A stretch of DNA of 16,949 bases from DASYPQ01 sp041488095 (GCA_041488095.1 JBGPOP010000057.1:1-16949); one strand, 5' to 3'. Shown: positions 7,855 through 14,754, counted from the first letter of the stretch. Made by a program: numbers and translations. The notes: generated by a model from the sequence alone, not told the origin.

Positions 7855-7897
7855 GAGGAACTGTCCCGGTACGGTCTTCCGCGGTACGGTATTCCGC
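7855..7897 (-). repeat. RAYT-type repeat copy 5 with a tandem partial copy
   Basis: On the plus strand this begins GAGGAACTGTCCCGGTACGG and ends TCTTCCGC at 7882. The last 16 bases are then repeated with one change (CGGTACGGTATTCCGC, 7882-7897). The partial duplication looks like slippage or a partial second insertion. Confidence 0.8.
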
Positions 7898-7911
7898 CCG
7901 CGCGTCACCCA

Positions 7912-7942
7912 GAGGAACCATTCTCGCGGCGCGGTATTCCGC
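7912..7942 (-). repeat. RAYT-type repeat copy 6, degenerate
   Basis: The plus strand reads GAGGAACCATTCTCGCGGCG followed by CGGTATTCCGC. The ends are conserved but the middle has drifted, so this is probably an older copy. It ends ten bases before the stop codon of the 7952 gene. Confidence 0.65.
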
Positions 7943-7951
7943 GGGCGACGA

Positions 7952-9268
7952 CTACTTCGCGATCGTGCGCAGCTCGAAATTGCCTGACGCGTCCACGCGT
8001 CCGTAGGTCGGCTCCGTGGGGTGGAAGGAGAAGTCGAGCCGGTCGAACCAGTGATCACCTGGACCTGGGAGAGCGGTCTCGATCAACGCGCCAGGTTCTG
8101 CACTCGAAAGCCACACCGTCCCGCACCAATTCCCTTTGCGGCGCATCAGGATCTCGAACTCCGGCTCGCCCCGGAACTTGGAGTCCTTCCATGGCGGCAG
8201 GACGAAGCTGTCTCGCATCGTCTCCGCGAACCCGGCACGGCCGACGGCTTGGACCTCAATCGTCCGATCCGGACCGGCGCTCTTCCAATTCTTGAGCCAG
8301 TTCTGTCCCTCCAGCCTGCCGAGCGCGGCATCGTAGACCGCAGTGAAGTCTCTCCAGCTCGACGTGGGTTTGCCGTCCTGCAGTGGATTCCACCACCACG
8401 CGCCGTCGAGCAGGCTCGGATACCTGGCCGAGATCTGCAGGAAGAGCGAGTCGGGCTGCAGGTTGATCGATCCGCTCTGCGCCTTGTCCACGCGAAACCG
8501 GTCCATCGCCTCGAGGTATCCTTCGAGCTTGCCGTACTGCTGACCCGAGAGCGCGGAGTCGAGTGCGCGGCCCACGAACCGACCCCAGAACCCGTCGTTC
8601 CTCCAGAATCCCTCGGACCAGTAGCGCGTCCCGTCGAGCAGCTTCGCGTTGGGACCTTGCGGGTCGACGAGACGCTTCAGTGAGCGGGAGAGTTCGATGT
8701 CGCAGCTCTCCCAGGTCTTCCCGCCGGCCTCGATCTTCCAGGGAAGCTTCCACGGGACGAGCCCGTCGCTCCCGATCGTGATCGCGGGATCGCCTGGGAT
8801 CTCGATGCGGAGGTCGACGTCCGTCGTACTCCTCCAATTCCGACCGGTCAGCTCGGCCAGGATGTGGGGTGCGAGGAATTCGTAGGTGAGGAGAGGCTCG
8901 AGCTCCTCAGGGAGTTCAAGTTTCCCTCCCTTCGGGCGCTGCGATTCCGGCCAAGCTGTCTCCAGGATCGCGTCCCGGTGGGCCGCAATCGACGCCGGCG
9001 TGATGCCGATGCGCGCGAGCAGGTCTTCGGGCGTCCCCGAAGAGGCGAGGATCTGTTTTCGCAAGGCATCGATCTCCGTCTGCGTCACGAAGACACTCCC
9101 GCGACGGAAGCCGCTCTCTGCGCGCGTCCACACGTAGTCGCGAACATCGGAGTGGAAGCATCCGGACGTCGCGTCGTGGACCCGAATCCAGGGGTGGGTC
9201 TGCGCCGCCGCGCGGGCGATCGGGACATCGGAGAACGTTGCGAACACAAGGACGAACTGCGAGAGCAT
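7952..9268 (-). CDS. Protein of unknown function, 438 residues
   Basis: I do not recognise this family. The ATG at 9266-9268 is chosen because a good ribosome-binding site (GGAGG, eight bases upstream) precedes it; a longer reading to 9520 would cross a repeat copy and RAYT sequence. The first 25 residues (MLSQFVLVFATFSDVPIARAAAQ) are mildly hydrophobic and end in Ala-Ala-Ala-Gln. They could be a weak signal peptide, but they lack an N-terminal basic residue. The rest appears soluble, mixed alpha/beta, rich in Trp in the central and C-terminal parts (GAWWWNPLQDG, GFWRNDGFWGRF), with no evident catalytic motif or membrane segment. It lies between two repeat zones. Two 60-base stretches that I counted inside it are about 60-62% GC, against 70% for one in polA, so it may share an acquisition history with the RAYT segment. 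Confidence 0.75.
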   Translation of the reverse strand: MLSQFVLVFATFSDVPIARAAAQTHPWIRVHDATSGCFHSDVRDYVWTRAESGFRRGSVFVTQTEIDALRKQILASSGTPEDLLARIGITPASIAAHRDAILETAWPESQRPKGGKLELPEELEPLLTYEFLAPHILAELTGRNWRSTTDVDLRIEIPGDPAITIGSDGLVPWKLPWKIEAGGKTWESCDIELSRSLKRLVDPQGPNAKLLDGTRYWSEGFWRNDGFWGRFVGRALDSALSGQQYGKLEGYLEAMDRFRVDKAQSGSINLQPDSLFLQISARYPSLLDGAWWWNPLQDGKPTSSWRDFTAVYDAALGRLEGQNWLKNWKSAGPDRTIEVQAVGRAGFAETMRDSFVLPPWKDSKFRGEPEFEILMRRKGNWCGTVWLSSAEPGALIETALPGPGDHWFDRLDFSFHPTEPTYGRVDASGNFELRTIAK

Positions 9269-9390
9269 GGGAGCGTCCTCCCTCCTCAGGATGGAAGCGA
9301 CAGCGCCAGAGTACCCGGAGGCTTGGACTGAGTTACATTCGCCGAGCTCGGATTCCGCGCAAGGCGCGCAACCCGGACGCCATCGGGACC

Positions 9391-9420
9391 GGAATACCGT
9401 ACCTGGACAGTTCTTCCTCG
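9391..9420 (+). repeat. RAYT-type repeat copy 7, left boundary of the transposase element
   Basis: The copy begins GGAATACCGTACCTGGACAG and ends TTCTTCCTCG. It lies 14 bases beyond the RAYT stop codon. Its reverse complement matches 10585-10614 at 29 of 30 positions, so the two form near-perfect inverted boundaries of a roughly 1.2-kb element. Confidence 0.92.
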
Positions 9421-9428
9421 CTCGTACC

Positions 9429-9460
9429 GGAGCTCTAGCGCAAGGGAATTGTCGAGCTCC
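9429..9460. other. Short inverted repeat at the RAYT 3' end
   Basis: GGAGCTC at 9429-9435 is complementary to GAGCTCC at 9454-9460 and encloses the RAYT stop codon region. It could act as a small mRNA 3' hairpin or be part of the transposase-recognised end. It has no T-tract, so a terminator role is weak. Confidence 0.35.
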
Positions 9461-10445
9461 CAACCTGCGCATCGATGGCCGCCTTGCCGAGACCGCTGGC
9501 GTGTCGGGCGTAGGCTTCATCCTGCTCCAGCCTGCGCGCGTGGCGCTGGCAGAGCGCGCCTGCGTTGCTCGTGCTGCGGCCTGTCCGCTCGCCTATCTCC
9601 GCAAGCGATGCACCGCTCAGCCCGCGCAACAGGCCCGCATGGATTTCTGTCAGCAGGTCCGCCCGCCCGGCTCGAAGGAGGATCTCCGCGCCACGATCGC
9701 GCTCGCGATGGACGACGTCGTCGACACACCCGGGCTCGACGACTGGAAGCCCCGGCTCGGTTCCGTCGGCCAGCCTGGCCTTCCATCGCATCCAGGAGAG
9801 AACCTGGACCGGAGTCGCGTGGACCAGATCGTCCAGCGGATCCGCATGACCCGCGGAGGACAGCCTGATCTCGACGAGGCGCTCCTCGGCGCCCGAGGCC
9901 CCGTTGAAAGCGCGGGCGTAGTCCGGCGACGAGTAGGTCTTGCGATCGGTGATCTCCTGCACGACGGATTCGACCCACGATCTCTCCAACCAGGGCGGCC
10001 CCTTCTCGCGTGAGTAGTGGAACGCGCTCCCGAACGGGTACTCCCGCGGATCGCCGCAAATCCGAGCTTGAACCGGGTTGCGGTCGATGTACCGGACGAG
10101 GATCTTCCGGTAGAGAAGAGAAGTCACGGGCTTCGATGTGAATCGCCCACGCAGGAGGGGCCCATCTCTGTGACGCTCCCGGTTGAACCGGCGCACGTAG
10201 TCGAGCTGAACCTGTCGCATCACCTCCGAGAGCTCCCCGATCGGACTGCGGACGAGCAGGTGGAAGTGAGTGGTCATCACGCAGTAGGCGTGGACTTCGA
10301 GCGATCCACGTCGCACGGCTCTGGCCAGACGCGAGAGGAAGAACCGGATGTCCGCCGGGCCTTCGAAGAGCGTGCGGCAGGCGATACCCCGGTTCATCAC
10401 ATGGTGCCAGGCGCCGGGTCCGTCGAGTCGAGGTCTGCGGGTCAT
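9435..10445 (-). CDS. REP-associated tyrosine transposase (RAYT, Y1/HUH family) with C-terminal HTH extension
   Basis: RAYTs are domesticated relatives of IS200/IS605 Y1 transposases, which nick and join single-stranded REP DNA through a tyrosine. The N-terminal domain (about residues 1-145) shows GAWHHVMNRG, the HUH metal motif VMTTHFHLLV (His60, His62), LDYVRRFNRE, LRGRFTSKPV, and RYIDRNPVQA with the probable catalytic Tyr119. About 190 further residues follow; classical enterobacterial RAYTs are near 165 residues in total. The extension ends with a helix-turn-helix-like stretch (LAEIGERTGRSTSNAGAL, about 281-298) resembling the DnaA C-terminal DNA-binding helix that is fused to some RAYTs. 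The ATG at 10443-10445 is chosen because MTRRPRLDGPGAWHHV is the usual family start. The frame is intact, so the enzyme may be active. It is divergent from the polyferredoxin gene. Confidence 0.92.
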   Translation of the reverse strand: MTRRPRLDGPGAWHHVMNRGIACRTLFEGPADIRFFLSRLARAVRRGSLEVHAYCVMTTHFHLLVRSPIGELSEVMRQVQLDYVRRFNRERHRDGPLLRGRFTSKPVTSLLYRKILVRYIDRNPVQARICGDPREYPFGSAFHYSREKGPPWLERSWVESVVQEITDRKTYSSPDYARAFNGASGAEERLVEIRLSSAGHADPLDDLVHATPVQVLSWMRWKARLADGTEPGLPVVEPGCVDDVVHRERDRGAEILLRAGRADLLTEIHAGLLRGLSGASLAEIGERTGRSTSNAGALCQRHARRLEQDEAYARHASGLGKAAIDAQVGSSTIPLR

Positions 10446-10544
10446 GAAGCGGGGCCACCCCGATCCGAGGACCCCGGCTCCGGGCCGAGGTTTCACACAG
10501 GATGGATCTCTTCTTCACCCCCTTCAGTTCGTCGCGACCCTGGC

Positions 10545-10574
10545 CGAGGAAGTATCGCCCGGTTACGTTGTTCC
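10545..10574 (-). repeat. RAYT-type repeat copy 8, degenerate
   Basis: The plus strand begins CGAGGAAGTATCGCCCGGTT and ends TTGTTCC. It keeps both ends of the consensus but differs in the centre. It lies ten bases inside copy 9, in the same orientation, giving a tandem pair at the right side of the RAYT element. Confidence 0.6.
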
Positions 10575-10584
10575 AATCCCTGTT

Positions 10585-10616
10585 CGAGGAAGAACTGTCC
10601 AGGTACCGTATTCCGC
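10585..10616 (-). repeat. RAYT-type repeat copy 9, right boundary of the transposase element
   Basis: The plus strand begins CGAGGAAGAACTGTCCAGG and ends TACCGTATTCCGC. Its outer end lies 17 bases before the polyferredoxin start codon. Except for one base it mirrors copy 7. Confidence 0.92.
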
Positions 10617-10633
10617 GATCCGACTCCTCCCCG

Positions 10634-11788
10634 ATGACTGACACCGCCGCCGGAACTGCCATCGCCGAAACCGTGAAGCAGGCCCAGGGCCTCTTCCGCG
10701 TCGACCCGCAGCTCTGCATCGCCTGCGACGCGTGCTGCCAGGACTTCCCCGAGGTCTTCTACATGGGGGGAGACCAGAAGGCGCACGCGCTCGACGGCCA
10801 GCAGGCCGCGCTCTACAACGCGCGCACCGTCGTCGACGTCTGCCCGACCGACGCGATCCTCTTCTCGGGCGAGCTGCCGCCGGCCGAAGACCTGTCGAAG
10901 CTCGAAGAAGTCCCCGGCTGGGAGCTCGAATGGGCGCAATGGCGCGACGTCGAGGAGGACACCCTCGAGCGCGACCGCCGCTACGGGCGCGACTACCTGG
11001 TCGAGGAGAAGGACGGCTACGTCCTGGTCACGCTCCAGTTCCCGACCCGCGTCCCCGCCGCGCGCGACCGCTTCCGCTACGGCATGCCGGAGAAGATGCC
11101 CGAGCACGGCTGCCACGTGTGGATGGTCGACAGCACGCTGAACATCACCGGCTGGGTCAAGGACCCGAAGATCCGCGCGCTCACGCACACCTCGCGCTCC
11201 TTCCCGGGGCGGTTCACGGCCTCGATCGAGGTGAACCGCGACCTCGTCGGCGTGAAGCACCGCTACGACGCGCACGGCAAGGTCGAGGCGATCCTCTTCA
11301 CCGACCGCGCGCGCATGGACGCCTGGGAGTGGAAGGCGCACTTCATCACCACGAAGTGCACCTCCTGCACCATCTGCGAGCGCGTCTGCCCGACGAACGC
11401 CATCACCGGCGGCGAGCGCTTCTACATCGACCCCGACCTGTGCATCAACTGCTCGGTGTGCGGCGTCTACTGCCCCTTCGACGCCATCGACGACAGCCGC
11501 GAGGTCGTCGTGCCCAAGCTCACCCCCAAGGAAGTGCCCAAGGCGGTCGTCCACGAGGAGCTCTGCACCGGCTGCGAGTTCTGCGTCGACGTGTGCCCCT
11601 TCGAGGCGCTCGAGATGCAGATGTGCGACGACGGCTTCAACCGCATCGCCGTCGTCATCGAGAAGAACTGCGTCTCGTGCAAGCTGTGCGAGCAGGTGTG
11701 CATCAAGGACGCGATCGAGGTGCCGCGCACGCAGCGGTTCAGCGAGATCGGCATGTCGTTCATGAACTACCTGCACGATGGACACTGA
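10634..11788 (+). CDS. Polyferredoxin with five predicted [4Fe-4S] sites and a central HSP20-like domain
   Basis: The 384-residue protein is a soluble electron-transfer candidate. An N-terminal ferredoxin motif (LCIACDACC at 27-35, closing CP at Cys70) could bind one [4Fe-4S] cluster. Four more complete CxxCxxCxxxC sets follow: Cys242/245/248/252, 270/273/276/280, 311/314/317/321 and 346/349/352/356; the last lacks the usual Pro (CIKDAI). Between them, residues about 120-222 hold a domain with no Cys except Cys160 or thereabouts. Its pattern (YLVEEKDGYVLVTLQFP, LNITGWV, then FPGRFTASIEVNRDLVGV and a short closing strand) resembles the alpha-crystallin/HSP20 fold. I have not seen this combination named. 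The ATG at 10634 gives a sensible start, but there is no Shine-Dalgarno sequence. The 5' region is repeat copy 9, and upstream in-frame codons come from that repeat. A strong terminator follows. Its redox partner is unknown. Confidence 0.85.
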   Translation: MTDTAAGTAIAETVKQAQGLFRVDPQLCIACDACCQDFPEVFYMGGDQKAHALDGQQAALYNARTVVDVCPTDAILFSGELPPAEDLSKLEEVPGWELEWAQWRDVEEDTLERDRRYGRDYLVEEKDGYVLVTLQFPTRVPAARDRFRYGMPEKMPEHGCHVWMVDSTLNITGWVKDPKIRALTHTSRSFPGRFTASIEVNRDLVGVKHRYDAHGKVEAILFTDRARMDAWEWKAHFITTKCTSCTICERVCPTNAITGGERFYIDPDLCINCSVCGVYCPFDAIDDSREVVVPKLTPKEVPKAVVHEELCTGCEFCVDVCPFEALEMQMCDDGFNRIAVVIEKNCVSCKLCEQVCIKDAIEVPRTQRFSEIGMSFMNYLHDGH

Positions 11789-11820
11789 CGGGCACTGATC
11801 CGGAGCGACTTCACGAGCAC

Positions 11821-11860
11821 GACGGCCGGCGCCGCACCGCGGCGCCGGCCGTCCTCGTTT
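11821..11860 (+). terminator. Strong hairpin terminator after the polyferredoxin gene
   Basis: A perfect 15-bp GC-only-type stem (GACGGCCGGCGCCGC at 11821-11835, partner at 11839-11853) with a 3-base loop ACC is followed by CTCGTTT. It lies 33 bases after the stop codon. Because it sits between convergent genes it may also stop transcription of the minus-strand secreted-protein gene, although no T-run is present on that side. Confidence 0.8.
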
Positions 11861-11879
11861 CGGTTCCTCGCGGCCTCGC

Positions 11880-13130
11880 CTACCAGACGATCCGCACCGC
11901 GCTGCTCATGTTCCAGTTGTTGCCCGGCGGGTTGGGGCAGAACGCCGCGTCGCGGTCGCGGTAGAGCGTCTGGTAGTAGCGCAGGCCGCCGCTCGGGATC
12001 GGATCGCCGAGCTGCGCGGAGACGGCGCTGATCGACGGATCCCCCGCCTCGGGATAGGTCGCCGACCCGTTCGAGGCGTGCTTGAACGCGATCCTCTTCA
12101 GCGTCCCCCCCGCACAGCGCAGGCCGTCGCCGAACACGATCCCGCCGGTGACCTCGGCGTTGCCTTGCAGGAAGAAGGTCGACCCCGATGCGATTTGACC
12201 CGACGAGGTCAGCACCACCGTGTCCGGGCTCGGGCTTCCGGTCGCGGTGAGCTGCGCGCCGCCGCCGTGCGCGGAGTTCTCGCAGCCGCGCCCGGCCAGG
12301 CCGTTGTTCCCGCACGGGCAGGCGGTCGCGAGCGTCCCGTCGCCGTAGCAGAAGGTCGAGATCGGACCGGTCGTCACCGTGATCGTCCCCGAGGGCAGCG
12401 TGCCCGTCGCGCCGAACGCCCAGTTCACCGGGTCGTGGATCGCCGCCAGCCAATCCGCCTTCGTCCCGCTCGGCAGCGCGGCGGTGTTGAAGCCCATGAA
12501 ATTCTGGCCGCTCCCCGATTGGGCGAAGGTCAGCGCGGTGTTCCCCGCGACCGAGAGGCCGGGCGGCACGTTCCCCTCGCCCGTCGTCGTCGCGTCCTCG
12601 AAGGTTCCGGTGTCGTCGAGCACGAAGAGGTGCTGCCGGACGCCCGTGTTCATCGGGTTCTGCCCGCTGTCCTGCTGGAAGGCATAGACCTGGTCGCCGC
12701 TCTGGGTGAGGACCAGGTACCCGAAGGTCCCGCTCGTGGCGCCCGGGATCGCGCCGCTCGTCGTCCAGGTGAAGGCCGGGTTCGTCTGGGTCGTGTCGAG
12801 GATCGTGCCGGCCGGGATCAGGACGTTCGCCGTCAGCATCATCAAGGTCTCGTTGCCGTTGCCGTCCGTCGGCCCGTTCGTGTTCCGGAACGCCCCGGAC
12901 ACGTTGTCCCATCCATTGTCGGTGAAGTAGATCGCCGTGCCGGCCGGCAGGTCGGCCAGCGCGACCAGCGCGATGGCGTCGTTCGGCGAGCCGTTGTCGA
13001 CCCAGCCGATGAGCGCCACGTCGCCCGGCGTGAGGTTGATCTGCGCCTCGGCCGCGGGTGCGGCCAAAGCGGCGAGCGAGGCTGAAAGAGCAGCGAACAA
13101 GAATCCCTTCCTTGCGTCGAGTCGGAACAT
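11880..13130 (-). CDS. Secreted protein with planctomycete-type C-terminal domain
   Basis: This 416-residue protein has a clear signal peptide (MFRLDARKGFLFAALSASLA onward), with probable cleavage after Ala-Glu-Ala at about residue 29. Residues 31-255 form a domain starting NLTPGDVALIGWVDNGSP, with DLPAGTAIYFTDNGW. That pattern occurs in many secreted bacterial proteins of unknown role. The C-terminal 155 residues begin FCYGDGT and ACPCGNNGLAGRGCENSA (Cys261, 271, 273, 283) and continue with VFGDGLRCAGG, YYQTLYRDRDAAFC and the final MSSAVRIVW. I associate this terminal domain with planctomycete exported proteins, possibly as a surface-sorting or attachment module. The partial gene at the right edge of the window has a related ending. 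The ATG at 13128-13130 is preceded by GGAG nine bases upstream. No enzymatic motif is visible. Confidence 0.85.
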   Translation of the reverse strand: MFRLDARKGFLFAALSASLAALAAPAAEAQINLTPGDVALIGWVDNGSPNDAIALVALADLPAGTAIYFTDNGWDNVSGAFRNTNGPTDGNGNETLMMLTANVLIPAGTILDTTQTNPAFTWTTSGAIPGATSGTFGYLVLTQSGDQVYAFQQDSGQNPMNTGVRQHLFVLDDTGTFEDATTTGEGNVPPGLSVAGNTALTFAQSGSGQNFMGFNTAALPSGTKADWLAAIHDPVNWAFGATGTLPSGTITVTTGPISTFCYGDGTLATACPCGNNGLAGRGCENSAHGGGAQLTATGSPSPDTVVLTSSGQIASGSTFFLQGNAEVTGGIVFGDGLRCAGGTLKRIAFKHASNGSATYPEAGDPSISAVSAQLGDPIPSGGLRYYQTLYRDRDAAFCPNPPGNNWNMSSAVRIVW

Positions 13131-13190
13131 GAATCGTTTCTCCGTTGCGGGGGGGACGCCCCGTGGACGGCACCCGCTCGGGCCGGTTTC

Positions 13191-13215
13191 AGGAGAAAGC
13201 GGAGAATCTCTCCGC
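13191..13215 (-). terminator. Possible weak terminator after dinB
   Basis: On the minus strand GCGGAGA, loop GAT and TCTCCGC (13215-13199) form a 7-bp hairpin, followed by TTTCTCCT. It is about 127 bases downstream of the dinB stop and 69 bases upstream of the secreted-protein start, so it could separate the two genes. The rest of the 211-base gap 13131-13341 shows nothing else that I can name, but it should hold the secreted-protein promoter. Confidence 0.4.
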
Positions 13216-13341
13216 CGCGCGCGCAGCTCCGCGTCCGGAACGGACTTGGTGCGCCGCCGCGTCGCTCCCGCTCTCGAAAGTGGGGAGTCGGTTGCCTCGG
13301 GCAGCGCGCGAGCCCGCCTCGACGGCCGCCCGCGTCGAGAT

Positions 13342-14589
13342 CTACGGCGCGCGGACCTTCCCGTCGGAGCCGTCGAGCCCCTTGACCCGCTCGCGCCCGA
13401 GCAGGCTCGCCGGCACGACGACCGGCCGGCCGAACTTCCTGCGCAGGCGATCGAGCCCGACGGTCGCCCGCTCGAGGCGGCGCCGCGCGTCGAAGCCCGA
13501 CGTGCGGTCGGGAGCTGACGATTCTTCCCCGTTGAAGAGCTTTTCCTGCACGGGAGAGCGCACATCCTGGAGCCCGGAGATCTGCACGCCGAGGAGGCGC
13601 AGGGGCCCGGCCGGGACCCGGTCGAGCAGCTCGCGCGCCGCGGCGTAGATGCGCAGACCGAGGTTCGTCGCGGCGGGGAGGGTCTTCGTGCGCGTGATCG
13701 TGGTGAAGTCGGCGTAGCGCGCCTTGAGCGTCACGGTCCTCCCGCGCAAGCCGCGGTCGCGCAGGCCGTAGGCCACCTCCTCGCAGAACGACAGCAGGAA
13801 GAGGCGCAGCTCCTCGCGGTCAGCGACGTCCTTCGGGAAGGTGCGCTCCATGCCGTGCGACTTCTCCTCCCGCCGCGGCGTGACGCGGCGCGAATCGATG
13901 CCGTGGGCGAGGTCGTGGATCCAGAGCCCCGTCGCGCCGAACTCGCGCACGACCTCCTGGCGGTCGCGGCGCGCGAGGTCGCCGACGGTCTCCACGCCCA
14001 GGAACTCCAATCGACGCGCGGTCCGCGGGCCGACGCCGTAGATCTTCGACACGGGCAGAGGATCGAGGACCTCGCGCACCTCCTCGGGACGGATCATGCG
14101 GAAGCCGTCGGGCTTGCACAGGTCGCTCGCGAGCTTGGCCAGGAACTTCGAGGGCGCGACGCCGACGGAGGCGATGAGCCCGGTCTGCTTCAGGATGTCG
14201 GCCTTGATCGCGCGGCCGATCGCCTCGGCGTCGCCGAAGAGGCGCTCGCAGCCGGCGACGTCGAGGAAGGCCTCGTCGAGCGAGAGCGGCTCGACGAGGG
14301 GCGTGTAGCTGCGGAAGATCGCCATGATCTCGCGGCTGACCGCGGTGTAGCGCTCGAAGTCGGGAGGCAGGAGCACGATGCCGGGGCAGAGTCGACGCGC
14401 TTCTCCGGTCGGCATGGCCGAGTGGATGCCGAACTTGCGCGCCGCGTAGCTCGCGGCGGAGATGACGCCGCGCACGTCCTCGGGGCCGCCGACGCAGACG
14501 GGCAGGCCGGAGAGGGAAGGATTGTCGCGGATCTCGACGGACGCGTAGAACGCGTCCATGTCCACGTGGAGGATCGTGGGCGCGGGCAT
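13342..14589 (-). CDS. dinB: DNA polymerase IV (Y-family translesion polymerase)
   Basis: DinB copies past damaged bases with low fidelity. The 415-residue protein has the full Y-family signature: LHVDMDAFYASVE at the N-terminus (catalytic Asp), YAARKFGIHSAMPTGEA (fingers), PLVEPLSLDEAFLDVAG (catalytic Asp-Glu), VGVAPSKFLAKLASDLCKPD (thumb) and KIYGVGPRTARRLEFLGV (helix-hairpin-helix), followed by a little-finger domain to about residue 345. The roughly 65-residue tail is basic and ends DGSDGKVRAP, without an obvious QLxLF-type beta-clamp motif. The ATG at 14587-14589 gives the usual MPAPTILHVDMDAF. A TTG at 14634 would add 15 residues, but neither start has a clear Shine-Dalgarno sequence. 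The gene is divergent from the OleA-like gene across 165 bases. No SOS-box is evident to my eye. Confidence 0.94.
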   Translation of the reverse strand: MPAPTILHVDMDAFYASVEIRDNPSLSGLPVCVGGPEDVRGVISAASYAARKFGIHSAMPTGEARRLCPGIVLLPPDFERYTAVSREIMAIFRSYTPLVEPLSLDEAFLDVAGCERLFGDAEAIGRAIKADILKQTGLIASVGVAPSKFLAKLASDLCKPDGFRMIRPEEVREVLDPLPVSKIYGVGPRTARRLEFLGVETVGDLARRDRQEVVREFGATGLWIHDLAHGIDSRRVTPRREEKSHGMERTFPKDVADREELRLFLLSFCEEVAYGLRDRGLRGRTVTLKARYADFTTITRTKTLPAATNLGLRIYAAARELLDRVPAGPLRLLGVQISGLQDVRSPVQEKLFNGEESSAPDRTSGFDARRRLERATVGLDRLRRKFGRPVVVPASLLGRERVKGLDGSDGKVRAP

Positions 14590-14754
14590 GGGGATGGGGA
14601 GCGAGATCGTCGCGTCGGAAGTGGAATCCGTCAATGCGCACGGCTACGGGGCAGTTGAGAGGTCGTTCTTGGGGTCGAGCTCCGCGAATCGCTCGAGCCT
14701 TGCAGCGGAGCGGCTCTCGCCTATCCTCTGCGGCCGCCCGCGCGGCGGTCCCCA
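14590..14754. promoter_or_regulatory. Divergent intergenic region between dinB and the OleA-like gene
   Basis: This 165-base gap must hold the promoters of both genes. I see no convincing -35/-10 pair, operator palindrome or copy of the 30-nt repeat in it. It contrasts with the xth/polA divergent gap, which is built entirely of repeat sequence. Confidence 0.4.

Larger units (their letters stand above)
7762..7942. repeat. Compound cluster of repeat copies between polA and the 7952 gene
   Basis: This 181-base stretch fills nearly the whole gap between two convergent genes and contains four recognisable copies and one partial copy of the 30-nt repeat. Copies 3 and 4 (7762-7793 and 7803-7830) point one way. 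Copy 5 (7855-7882), a partial copy (7882-7897) and copy 6 (7912-7942) point the other way. The outermost GGAATAC ends therefore face polA and the 7952 gene, as in the other two zones. An inverted cluster at a convergent 3' junction could form a long hairpin that blocks transcription or protects mRNA 3' ends, as known for BIMEs in enterobacteria; that function is inferred. Confidence 0.88.
9391..10616. mobile_element. Complete RAYT element: transposase gene bracketed by inverted repeats
   Basis: The RAYT gene lies inside a 29/30-matching inverted pair of the 30-nt repeat, with GGAATAC ends outermost. A second, degenerate copy sits just inside the right boundary. RAYT genes in other bacteria are typically flanked by inverted REP sequences in this way, and the transposase recognises and cleaves REP DNA. 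I see no target-site duplication, which is expected for HUH enzymes. This unit would be the autonomous form; the pairs at 4864-5057 and 7762-7942 would be its transposase-less relatives. Confidence 0.8.

Noticed and set aside
9269..9520. Extension of the 7952 gene to 9520
   Set aside because: It would translate repeat copy 7 and overlap the RAYT 3' end, whereas the ATG at 9268 has a good ribosome-binding site.
7762..10616. CRISPR array
   Set aside because: The repeats occur in both orientations with irregular spacing and degenerate centres, and no cas genes are present. They fit REP/RAYT biology instead.
10502..10633. N-terminal extension of the polyferredoxin from 10502
   Set aside because: The extra 44 residues are translated from repeat copies 8 and 9 (for example EELSRYRIPR), and the same peptide appears wherever the repeat is read in that frame. 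The ATG at 10634 is a better start.
13131..13565. Extension of the secreted-protein gene upstream into dinB
   Set aside because: The signal peptide begins exactly at the ATG at 13130 with GGAG upstream, and the extension has low-complexity Arg/Ser-rich shadow sequence overlapping dinB.
14590..14754. LexA-type SOS operator upstream of dinB
   Set aside because: I looked for a palindromic operator before dinB and saw no convincing match to any known LexA box; the sequence is simply GC-rich.
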